Shown one piece after another: positions 1 to 5,996 of a stretch of 7,329 nucleotides of DNA; position 1 is the stretch's first letter; every line of letters begins with the position of its first letter. Location of the stretch: the NCBI GenBank assembly GCA_937879825.1, contig CALFMQ010000133.1, positions 1 to 7,329 on the forward strand, given 5' to 3'. Source of the DNA: an uncultured Phycisphaerales bacterium (lineage in GTDB: Bacteria > Planctomycetota > Phycisphaerae > Phycisphaerales > UBA1924). Below the pieces are notes generated by a model that worked only from the letters and a program-made list of their open reading frames with translations, made no database searches and was not told the DNA's origin. The translations under genes and the position numbers were made by a program.

Positions 1-222
1 TGATTTCCTTTCCTCCGGATACTGAGATGTTTCAGTTCTCCGGGTTCGCTTCACACACCTATGCATTCAGTATGTGATGACCATTGCTGGCCGGGTTTCC
101 CCATTCGGATACTCCAAGATCAGTGCCTGGTTACCGGCTCCCTTGGACTTTTCGCAGGTTCCCGCGTCCTTCATCGCCTTCTGACGCCAAGACATCCCCC
201 GTGTGCCCTTAACGACTTGATC
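1..222 (-). rRNA. rrl: 23S ribosomal RNA, 5' portion (3' part beyond the left edge)
   Basis: This is the start of the large-subunit rRNA, read on the minus strand. Recognisable conserved 5'-domain blocks, in order from the 5' end, are ACACGGGGGATG (rc of about 193-204), GGCGATGAAGGACG (rc of 165-178), CCGAATGGGGAAACCCGG (rc of 91-108), CTGAAACATCT (rc of 25-35) and GAGGAAAGGAAATCA (rc of 1-15). They match the order and spacing of the first ~220 nt of E. coli 23S from memory. The mature 5' end near 222 was placed by lining up the 18 nt before ACACGG with the E. coli 5' end, so it may be off by a few bases. The gene is preceded by a protein gene rather than by 16S or tRNA genes. The short protein frames on both strands here are not genes. 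Confidence 0.96.
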
Positions 223-351
223 ACCCCAACCCGCACGCCGCCTCTTCAGGCATTGCACGCGTTGGTGACAATCAATCAATTCACCGAGTAGTTTTCTATC
301 CTCAGCGTTCGCTCTCGATTACTTACAATCGGCAATCGATCGAATATCCGG

Positions 352-364
352 TTGTCAAAGAAGG
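352..364 (-). promoter_or_regulatory. boxA-like antitermination element in the 23S leader
   Basis: The minus strand reads CCTTCTTTGACAA, which matches the E. coli rRNA boxA TGCTCTTTAACAA at 9 of 13 positions, including the core TCTTT and the final ACAA. BoxA in nascent rRNA is the binding site of NusB with ribosomal protein S10, which protects untranslated rRNA transcription from Rho. The site lies about 55-70 nt after the predicted start and about 130 nt before the 23S gene, a normal position. It also contains TTGACA, but no -10 box follows at a suitable distance, so a second promoter is less likely. Confidence 0.65.
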
Positions 365-373
365 CCCGCCTCT

Positions 374-387
374 GAGCCGTCCGGCTC
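374..387 (-). other. Second leader hairpin of the pre-23S transcript
   Basis: The minus strand reads GAGCC-GGAC-GGCTC, a perfect 5-bp stem with a 4-nt loop. It lies between the first leader hairpin and the boxA-like element. No U-run follows it. It may be a folding or processing element, but no function can be assigned. Confidence 0.45.
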
Positions 388-398
388 CCCTGGCGGAT

Positions 399-416
399 GC
401 CCCGGTTTCCCGGAGC
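399..416 (-). other. Leader hairpin with GAAA tetraloop near the pre-23S 5' end
   Basis: Read on the minus strand, GCTCCGG-GAAA-CCGGGGC forms a 7-bp stem (one U-G pair) closed by a GNRA-type GAAA tetraloop. It begins only a few bases after the predicted transcription start, so it would cap the nascent precursor RNA. No U-run follows, so it is not an intrinsic terminator. Confidence 0.6.
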
Positions 417-426
417 GGGACCGACG

Positions 427-454
427 AGTATACCGAAGCCCCCGGTGGTGTCAA
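427..454 (-). promoter_or_regulatory. Near-consensus sigma70-type promoter for the 23S rRNA gene
   Basis: On the minus strand a perfect -35 box TTGACA (454-449) is followed after 16 nt by the -10 box TATACT (432-427), five of six consensus bases. Transcription should start about 6-8 nt further on, near 419-421, roughly 200 nt before the mature 23S end. The stretch after the -10 box (CGTCGG) is GC-rich, which in many bacteria is the discriminator type associated with stringent control of rRNA; that regulation is inferred here. No A/T-rich UP element is visible upstream of the -35 box. Confidence 0.82.
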
Positions 455-553
455 ATCGGTGCAAACCTGGCCCGCCGCCGCGGGGCCCACTTCGGGAAAT
501 CGTGGGGACGGACCGGGCACAAACCACCCGATCAGCGACCGCACGCTTGACAA

Positions 554-2389
554 TCAGTCGGCTTTCGGCGGCTCGGCGCGGGCGCCGTCATCGACAGACG
601 CCGAGAGACGCGCCTGGACCGGGTTGTCCTTGGCCACGATGGGCAGGCGCACGATCCGCCCGTTGCGCGACACGAAGACGGCGATCGGTGCGTCCGCGAC
701 ATCGATGAGGAAGTCGCCCGAGGCGAAGTTGAGCGAGCCCTCGATGGGCGTCGCCTCGCCGAGGGTTGGCTCGGCGTTGGGCTGATCGTCCGCGGGCGGG
801 ATGACCTCGAACGTTGCGAGGTTCGCCAGCGTGACGCTCGCGCTGATGGCGTCGCCGGGTGTGGCGTCGACCTTGGCGCGGCGCCAGTAGCCGTAATAGA
901 AGCGGTACATCTCGATGGAGGCCTGCGCGGGGCCGGTGACGGCGCCGGTGCGCGGCGGGGCCGCGTCCGCGACGAACAGGTACGTCTCGCTGGGCACCTC
1001 GATCGCGGCGGACCACTCGGAGTCGGGGGAGTCGAGCACGGGTGAGTCGGCGAGCGGCTTCTGGGCCTCGCTGAGACTGTCGCGGTGCCCGAACATCGGG
1101 TTCATGATGACGGCGCGGATGGCGTAGCGGTAGGTCTGGCCGCGCTTGGCGGTGTAGTCGTGGCCCCAGACGGTGATGGTCTCGGTCTCGCGGGTCATGA
1201 GGGGCGTGATGGCTTCTTCGAAGACTTGGTCGCGCGGGTCGTCGATGAGCCGGCCGGTCTGGGGATCGACGCCGGCTGTGGTGAGCTGCTCATCGAGTTC
1301 GGTCATGCGATCGGTGTTCGCGGTCATGCGGGTCTCGATCGTCTCGATCTGGCGCTGGATGCTCTCCTTCTGGCGGTCGTTGGCGTTGGTCAGGCGCTCG
1401 CGGAGGGTTTCGAGGGTCGCGGTGTCGTCGTCCATCTCGCGCTGGAGGCGCTTCTTGCGTTCGAGGAGCCGTCCGACCTCGCCGCCGCCGCCCATCGCCG
1501 CGGCGACTTCTTCGGACAGCGCGGGCCAGATCCACTTGGCGCCCATGATCATGTCGTAGGGCGCCGGGCGGCGGATGGTCTGCGTGTTCTCGGCGATCGC
1601 CTTGTAGAGGTCGGGCAGATTGGCGGGGACGAACTTCTTGTCGCGCAGGGTGGCTCGGGCGGAGTAGCGCCCCGGCATGGGAGCGATCTCGGTCGGCTCG
1701 ACCCAATCGCCGTCTTCGGTCAGGCGCTCGCGCACGAGCACGACATCCACGAGCTCGACGGAGCGCGTCCAATCGCCGGGCATCGGTGTGCCGTTGTTCC
1801 CGGTTCCCCTGAGCATGTTGCGGAACGCGGCCGCATCGAACTCGCCCTGCACGGTGACGGCGGCGAAGTCGTAGGGCTGCTCGGCGCCGACGAACTGCGC
1901 GGCCTCGGGCGTGCGCGCGATGACGAGCGGGTGGAGCGACCCCTCGAAGACCGCGGCGGCGATGTTCGCGGGCGCGGGCACCTCGGGCACGATGAAGTCG
2001 TTGCCGGAGCCGGTGCCGGTGGAGCCGCTGTCGATCGGCTTGATGACATCACCCGTGGGCGTGATGCTCGGGCCGAGCACGATCTTGTCTGCATCGGAAG
2101 CGACTCGATCGAGCTGATCGCGGACAAAGTCTGCGGCGCTGGGCATCTCGTCGGGGAACTCGGAGGGGACCCTGCCCGAGTCGAGGTCGGCCTGGAGCTG
2201 GCGCGCCTTGGTGGAGACTTCGGCGGCGGCGTTCTCCGGGGAGACCTTGCGCCCGCTGATTTCGACGGCGTTGGGATCGCCGAGAACATCGAACTGCAGG
2301 ACGAACACGCCGAGGAAGATGATCGCGAAGACCGCCAGGACGATCTTCTCGATGTGCTGTTCAATCCGACCAATGCCTTTGAGTTTCAT
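554..2389 (-). CDS. Single-pass membrane protein with long coiled coil, third gene of the pilus-like operon (unknown family)
   Basis: A 611-residue protein whose family I cannot name. A short basic N-terminus (MKLKGIGRIEQHIEK) precedes one membrane helix at about residues 16-33, with no cleavage site seen, so most of the chain should lie outside the inner membrane. Residues ~303-370 are rich in charged heptads (ERKKRL, ETLRERL, IQRQIETIETRM) and form a probable coiled coil. Residues ~405-530 look beta-rich, with an extended GQTYRYAIRAV strand that recalls a fibronectin III-like fold, and the end (~560-590) looks like a small beta unit. The start at 2389 was chosen because the reading frame opens directly into the basic N-terminus and helix; an upstream in-frame ATG at 2536 would add 49 Arg-rich residues overlapping the previous gene. 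The ribosome site (GACGAG, 5 nt from the ATG) is weak. It follows the PilO-like gene by 62 nt and is probably co-transcribed. It could fill the place of PilP or another periplasmic scaffold, but that rests on context only. Confidence 0.85.
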   Translation of the reverse strand: MKLKGIGRIEQHIEKIVLAVFAIIFLGVFVLQFDVLGDPNAVEISGRKVSPENAAAEVSTKARQLQADLDSGRVPSEFPDEMPSAADFVRDQLDRVASDADKIVLGPSITPTGDVIKPIDSGSTGTGSGNDFIVPEVPAPANIAAAVFEGSLHPLVIARTPEAAQFVGAEQPYDFAAVTVQGEFDAAAFRNMLRGTGNNGTPMPGDWTRSVELVDVVLVRERLTEDGDWVEPTEIAPMPGRYSARATLRDKKFVPANLPDLYKAIAENTQTIRRPAPYDMIMGAKWIWPALSEEVAAAMGGGGEVGRLLERKKRLQREMDDDTATLETLRERLTNANDRQKESIQRQIETIETRMTANTDRMTELDEQLTTAGVDPQTGRLIDDPRDQVFEEAITPLMTRETETITVWGHDYTAKRGQTYRYAIRAVIMNPMFGHRDSLSEAQKPLADSPVLDSPDSEWSAAIEVPSETYLFVADAAPPRTGAVTGPAQASIEMYRFYYGYWRRAKVDATPGDAISASVTLANLATFEVIPPADDQPNAEPTLGEATPIEGSLNFASGDFLIDVADAPIAVFVSRNGRIVRLPIVAKDNPVQARLSASVDDGARAEPPKAD

Positions 2390-2451
2390 GATGGCTCGTC
2401 TCGGTTGCGTTCCGGGTTTGTCGTTCGGGGCGTTGTCGAAGTGGTCGGGCG

Positions 2452-3783
2452 TCAGGCGCCTTCGGGTTCGGGCGCGGGATCGGGCGCGACGCCCAGTCTC
2501 TCGCGGACGACGGGCGGCATGAAGCGCTTGACCCACGCGCGAATCCAGATCGTTTCGACGGTGAGGCGGACGCGGACCAGGTCCGCCGCGCCGTAGTAGT
2601 AGCCGCTGGCGAGGTCGGCGTGCGCATCATGATCGACGATGGTGGTCGAGGCCACGGTCATGAAGTTGGTGGCGTTGAAGGCGTCGATGATGCGCGGGAG
2701 CGAAGCGGAGTCGGCGATGAGCGTGACCTCGGCCTCGCGGATATCGAAGAAGCCGTTGGGCTTGCTTGGCCACGCGATGCGCCCGGTGTGACGCTCGGAG
2801 TAATCCGGCGCGATCGCCTGCGTGAGGTCCTCGGCGACCGTCTCGGTGGGGGCGGGCTCGCCGGTGTTCGGGCCGCCGCGGTCGTCCTTGGGCGCGAAGA
2901 GCGGCGTGATGCGGACGGACTCGACGCGCTTGACGGGTGCGTACTCGACGGTCTCGCGGACGCCGGTGCGCGGATTGGTGTTGGCCTTCTCGATCGCGTC
3001 GAAGATGTCGCAGTGCATCCAGTAGGTGTGCTGCCAGTCCCAGGCGAGGTCCATCTCAGGGAGATCGCGGGAGTTCCATTCGAGGGGAGGATCGAAGATC
3101 GCGTTGGTAGCGTAGAAGGAGAGCGAGCGGGCGTCGGTGCGGTAGCGCTCGACGCGCATCGCGCTGAGCCGCTCGCGGATCTGCTGCTCCTCTTCGGCGG
3201 TGAGTTTCTGCTCGACGCGCGTTGAGAGGATTCGGCTCACTTCCTCATCGCGAGCGGCGACGAGGCGGGCCATCACGTTCTCGGCGTTGGGCGGTGCGCC
3301 CGCGCCGTGATCGGCGAGCATTTTCTGGTAGGTCTGCGGGCGCGACCTGTGGAGTTTCTCGAGGAGTGAGACACGCTGCGACTCGCCCGCGGGCTCGGGG
3401 AAGAGCCGGTCGGGGCTCCCGGGGCCGCCGATGAGCAGCTGGCCGTCCTTGCCCTTGGAGTTGTGGCTGACCACGATCTCGCGGACCTCGGCGGAGTCGG
3501 CGACGACCTGCTCGAGCAGTTCCTTGGCGCGCGCGTTGGCGGTGGCGTTGGGGACGAGGGAGACATTGATCTCCTTCTCGCCGGGCACCGACTGAGGGAT
3601 CGTGTAGGTGACCTTCGCGTTGAGACTGCTCTCGGCCTGGCGCACATCGGCGCTGACCTTCTCGCGGATCTTCTTGTTCCATCCGGAACTGAAGTAGATG
3701 CCCACCGGCATCGCGATGATCGCCAGCGCGAGCGGCACGACGATCAGCAGATTCGACTTGACCCATCCGAGCAGACCCTTCAT
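2452..3783 (-). CDS. Single-pass membrane protein, possible PilO-like component, second gene of the pilus-like operon
   Basis: A 443-residue protein. A short cytoplasmic N-terminus (MKGLLGWVKS) is followed by a membrane helix at about residues 11-30, then a long extracytoplasmic part. Residues ~178-212 are charged and helical, a possible coiled coil. A Trp/Tyr-rich block, WDWQHTYWMHCDIFDAIEKAN, lies at about 248-268. Residues ~345-415 (AEVTLIADSASLPRIIDAFN, then RVRLTVETIW) alternate strand-helix-strand in a way that suggests a ferredoxin-like fold such as PilO has. A Pro/Glu-rich tail ends the chain. Standard PilO is about 200 residues, so this is at least twice as long and the PilO call is an inference from topology, fold pattern and position next to PilM-PilN. 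Its ATG overlaps the stop of the upstream gene by 4 nt (ATGA) and has a perfect AGGAGG 7 nt upstream, so translation is probably coupled. Confidence 0.88.
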   Translation of the reverse strand: MKGLLGWVKSNLLIVVPLALAIIAMPVGIYFSSGWNKKIREKVSADVRQAESSLNAKVTYTIPQSVPGEKEINVSLVPNATANARAKELLEQVVADSAEVREIVVSHNSKGKDGQLLIGGPGSPDRLFPEPAGESQRVSLLEKLHRSRPQTYQKMLADHGAGAPPNAENVMARLVAARDEEVSRILSTRVEQKLTAEEEQQIRERLSAMRVERYRTDARSLSFYATNAIFDPPLEWNSRDLPEMDLAWDWQHTYWMHCDIFDAIEKANTNPRTGVRETVEYAPVKRVESVRITPLFAPKDDRGGPNTGEPAPTETVAEDLTQAIAPDYSERHTGRIAWPSKPNGFFDIREAEVTLIADSASLPRIIDAFNATNFMTVASTTIVDHDAHADLASGYYYGAADLVRVRLTVETIWIRAWVKRFMPPVVRERLGVAPDPAPEPEGA

Positions 3784-5705
3784 GACGACGCCTCCTCGGA
3801 CGGGTTCTCATCCGCGGGCGCGGTGGTCGGCTCGCGGAGCTGCAGGACATATCTCACTTCGTATTGCAGGACATCGCCCTTGGCGTTGAAGGGCGCGGGC
3901 GCGGGCGGGAGCGGCGCGAGGGCGTCGATGCTCGCGTTGCCCGAGTTGCCGCTCGGCGGACGCGGGTCCGGGGAGTCGGCCTTGCGGTCGATGCGTGTCT
4001 CGGGCACATCCTCGATTCGCGGGATGCGCGTGATGGAATAGCGGGCGCCGACCTGGTCCTGATGCTCGCGGAGCCACTGCAGCACCGAGTCGTTCATAAA
4101 GGGCTTGCCCAGTTCGGTGGGGACCCAGAGCGTGAGCGTCATGCGCATCGCGCCGCGCTCGCCGGCGGTCTCGCCCTCGGGCTGGCTCCCGTCGCTGGAG
4201 GGACGCCCGGGGCGGTTGGGGTCGGCGTCGAGCGAGGTGCCGGGCGGGAGATACTCGGAGACTGCGGAACGGAGATCGACCGCGAATCCGTCGCGGAGCG
4301 CCTCGTTGTTGCGTGATGCGCCGAGGGTGTTGGCGTTGGCAACGATGGACGAGAGGTCTCGGATGATCTCGTCATAGAGTTGCTTGCCGCCCATAAGGAG
4401 ACTGGCGTTCTGCGCGTTGAACTTGGGCTTGAGTTCCGCGGAGATCTGGTTCCATTCGCCCTTGAGCTGAGACGCCTTGTTCTTGGCGCTGTTGATGCTG
4501 GCATCGGCGCCGATGTTGGGGATGTTGGCGCTGTCGAGGAAGGGGCGGAGGAACGAGACGCCCCCCGCGGCGAGCCCGAGGGCCGCGGCGGTGAGGAAGA
4601 AGGGAGTCTTGCGCTTCCAGACGCCCTTGCGGATGACCGGGATGGGCATGAGGTTGGCGCGGACGGGCGACAGGCCGAGCCCCTGAAGGGCCAGGCCATA
4701 GGCGGTGGCCATGTTGAGCGAGGCGGCCTCGAAATCACCCGCGGCGGGCCCGTCGACGGCGATTCGCTTGTAGCGCTCGAGCCGGAAGACCTCGATCTTC
4801 AGCTGCTGGGACATCAGCTTGCGCAGGCCCATCAGCTTGAAGGTGGAGCCGAGGCCGATGAGGCGGGTGATCTTGGCGTCGGGGTGGGTGTCCTGGTAGT
4901 AGTTGATGGACCGCTGCACATCGCCGACGAGGTCCGATAAAATCGGCTTGAGGGCCTGGAAGACATGCCTCTTATAGTTTGAGGTCTCGGCCTCGCGCTT
5001 GAGCTTCTCGCCCTTCACATAGTTCAGCTTGAAGGCGTCGGCGAGGGCCTCGGTGAAGGCGTGCCCGCCCAGCGGGAAGGTGCGGATCCACATGCGGCCC
5101 GCGTCGGCGACGATGAGGTCGGTCGCCTGGGTGCCGATGTCCAGGATGACCGTGCCGGGGGTGTCCTCCGTGAAGGACAGGTCGTAGGCGATGGCGTTGT
5201 AAGCGGCGACGGGCCCGATCGTGACGACATCGGGGATGAGCCCGGCGTCGCCCAGCAGGTGGAGTTGCTCGTTCACCCGCTCCTTGGTGACGGCGAAGAT
5301 GCCGACTTCGAGGTCCGGGGAGTCGGGGGCGGCGAAGGTCTGGTAGTCCCACTCCACCTCTTCGATGGGGAACGGGATCTGCTGGACGGCCTCGAACTTC
5401 ACGACATTGGGCACGCCCTTGGGCTCCACGGGGGGGAGCTGGGCGAAGCGGGCGAATGACATGTGGCCCGGGATCGAGACGGCGATTCGCGAGCCGCGGA
5501 CGAGTTCGCGGTATTGGGCCATGAAGGCGCCCAACGCGAGCCGGATCGCTTCGGCGGTGTCGATGTCGGGCGTCGTGAGGACGCGTTTGTGCGGCACGAC
5601 CGCGAAATCGGCGACTCGCACGCCCTCGCCGTCGCGCTCGAGCTTGATTGCCTTGATAGCGGCGGCACCGATCTCGATACCCCAGCAGACATTGGATGAG
5701 GCCAT
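3780..5705 (-). CDS. pilM: PilM-PilN fusion protein, type IV pilus / type II secretion-like inner-membrane platform
   Basis: A 641-residue protein. Residues 1 to ~345 are an actin-like PilM domain: first phosphate loop GIEIGAAAIKAIKL (9-22), the PilM block FEAVQQIPFPIEEVEWDYQ (104-122), second phosphate loop ILDIGTQATDL (187-197) and the late nucleotide-site motif LIGLGSTFKLMGL (282-294). The chain then continues with NLMP (351-354), matching the INLLP peptide by which separate PilN proteins bind PilM, basic residues, a membrane helix (~367-387), a helical stretch (~400-485), a low-complexity linker (~490-518) and a periplasmic part with strand-helix-strand character (521-565). PilM is normally about 350 residues, so this is PilM and PilN in one chain, the arrangement known for GspL. 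PilM proteins bind ATP in the cytoplasm and link the assembly ATPase side to the periplasmic PilN/PilO pair. The start at 5705 is fixed by GAGGAG 5 nt upstream; the reading frame stays open to 5891 but that extension resembles nothing. It is the first gene of the operon, divergent from S1. Confidence 0.92.
   Translation of the reverse strand: MASSNVCWGIEIGAAAIKAIKLERDGEGVRVADFAVVPHKRVLTTPDIDTAEAIRLALGAFMAQYRELVRGSRIAVSIPGHMSFARFAQLPPVEPKGVPNVVKFEAVQQIPFPIEEVEWDYQTFAAPDSPDLEVGIFAVTKERVNEQLHLLGDAGLIPDVVTIGPVAAYNAIAYDLSFTEDTPGTVILDIGTQATDLIVADAGRMWIRTFPLGGHAFTEALADAFKLNYVKGEKLKREAETSNYKRHVFQALKPILSDLVGDVQRSINYYQDTHPDAKITRLIGLGSTFKLMGLRKLMSQQLKIEVFRLERYKRIAVDGPAAGDFEAASLNMATAYGLALQGLGLSPVRANLMPIPVIRKGVWKRKTPFFLTAAALGLAAGGVSFLRPFLDSANIPNIGADASINSAKNKASQLKGEWNQISAELKPKFNAQNASLLMGGKQLYDEIIRDLSSIVANANTLGASRNNEALRDGFAVDLRSAVSEYLPPGTSLDADPNRPGRPSSDGSQPEGETAGERGAMRMTLTLWVPTELGKPFMNDSVLQWLREHQDQVGARYSITRIPRIEDVPETRIDRKADSPDPRPPSGNSGNASIDALAPLPPAPAPFNAKGDVLQYEVRYVLQLREPTTAPADENPSEEASS
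3791..3796 (-). promoter_or_regulatory. Perfect Shine-Dalgarno site of the PilO-like gene
   Basis: AGGAGG on the minus strand lies 7 nt before the ATG at 3783, inside the last codons of the PilM-PilN gene. Together with the ATGA overlap of stop and start it points to translational coupling and to a fixed ratio of the two proteins. It also shows that this organism uses canonical Shine-Dalgarno pairing. Confidence 0.85.
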
Positions 5706-5710
5706 TGGGT

Positions 5711-5716
5711 CTCCTC
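5711..5716 (-). promoter_or_regulatory. Shine-Dalgarno site that decides the PilM-PilN start
   Basis: GAGGAG on the minus strand, 5 nt before the ATG at 5705. This choice makes the protein begin MASSNVCWGIEIG, just before the first phosphate loop, as PilM proteins normally do, and rejects the longer open frame that reaches 5891. Confidence 0.8.
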
Positions 5717-5730
5717 GTCGGACCGATGAG

Positions 5731-5750
5731 GCCGCGTACCACCACGCGGC
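5731..5750. repeat. Perfect 7-bp inverted repeat in front of the PilM-PilN gene
   Basis: gccgcgt and acgcggc flank a 6-nt centre (accacc). The repeat ends 15 bases upstream of the GAGGAG ribosome site. It could act as an operator for a dimeric regulator or as a hairpin in the mRNA leader. No U-run follows on either strand, so it is not a terminator. Confidence 0.55.
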
Positions 5751-5973
5751 GTCGGGCGGGTCATCGTAACGGATCAGGGCGGACGCACCGCGACTCCCCC
5801 CACCTTCGCGGGGTGAACGATCCGGGCACCCCGATACGGAGTCTGCCGCCGATGGGTTGCCTCGCGGCTTGAATCTGCGGGCGCGGTACACTCATCCTCC
5901 CGCGGCTCCACCCGGTGGGCGTCGAAGATCGGCGTCGGTGGAGCGGCGGGCGACGCGTCCCGGTCGTTGTCGC

Positions 5974-5990
5974 GGGAGCCAGAATCGGTG
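5974..5990 (+). promoter_or_regulatory. Shine-Dalgarno site plus alternative GTG start of S1
   Basis: GGGAG (5974-5978) is 18 nt from the ATG at 5997, too far for normal use, but 9 nt from an in-frame GTG at 5988, which would add only MVN to the protein. The ATG has the weaker GGTGG (5987-5991) 5 nt upstream. Either start gives essentially the same protein. Confidence 0.45.
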
Positions 5991-5996
5991 GTCAAC

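Larger units (their letters stand above)
223..553 (-). other. Leader and control region of the 23S rRNA gene (no protein gene)
   Basis: This gap between the end of the last pilus-like gene and the 23S 5' end holds the rRNA promoter, two leader hairpins and a boxA-like element, each listed separately. The predicted pre-23S leader runs from about 420 to 223, roughly 200 nt. The part next to the 23S gene (about 265-360) is clearly richer in A+T than the surrounding genes, as is common in rRNA leaders. No tRNA gene and no 16S 3' end (no anti-Shine-Dalgarno CCTCC block) is seen here on the minus strand. The upstream half of the RNase III processing stem should lie just before 222, but its partner would be beyond the window. 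Confidence 0.8.
5706..5996. other. Divergent intergenic region between the pilus-like operon and S1
   Basis: This region of about 290 nt must hold promoters firing in both directions. I see no strong consensus promoter. On the plus strand TACACT (5887-5892) is a possible -10 box for S1 without a good -35 at 16-18 nt. On the minus strand TACGAT (5768-5763) is a possible -10 box for the pilus-like operon, also without a good -35; it would give a leader of about 50 nt containing the inverted repeat at 5731-5750. Both are weak calls. No RNA gene was recognised. Confidence 0.5.

Noticed and set aside
61..291. Short open frames on both strands over the left edge
   Set aside because: They lie on the conserved 5' domain of 23S rRNA.
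330..358. Second 23S promoter using TTGACA at 358-353 (minus strand)
   Set aside because: No -10-like box lies 16-18 nt further on (TTGCCG at 17 nt); the site fits boxA better.
470..490. Intrinsic terminator of the pilus-like operon
   Set aside because: The best stem is only about 5 bp with alternative pairings and no U-run follows.
2390..2536. 49-residue extension of the third operon protein
   Set aside because: It is Arg-rich, overlaps the previous gene and would put a long odd segment before the basic N-terminus and membrane helix.
1085..2596. 503-codon plus-strand open frame
   Set aside because: It lies antisense to the third operon gene and its translation is a low-complexity Gly/Asp/Arg/Leu mix with no motif. 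It is a by-product of GC-rich codon use.
5706..5891. 62-residue N-terminal extension of the PilM-PilN protein
   Set aside because: GAGGAG 5 nt before the ATG at 5705 and the PilM N-terminus starting right there favour the short form. The extension is Arg/Gly/Ser-rich and unlike PilM.
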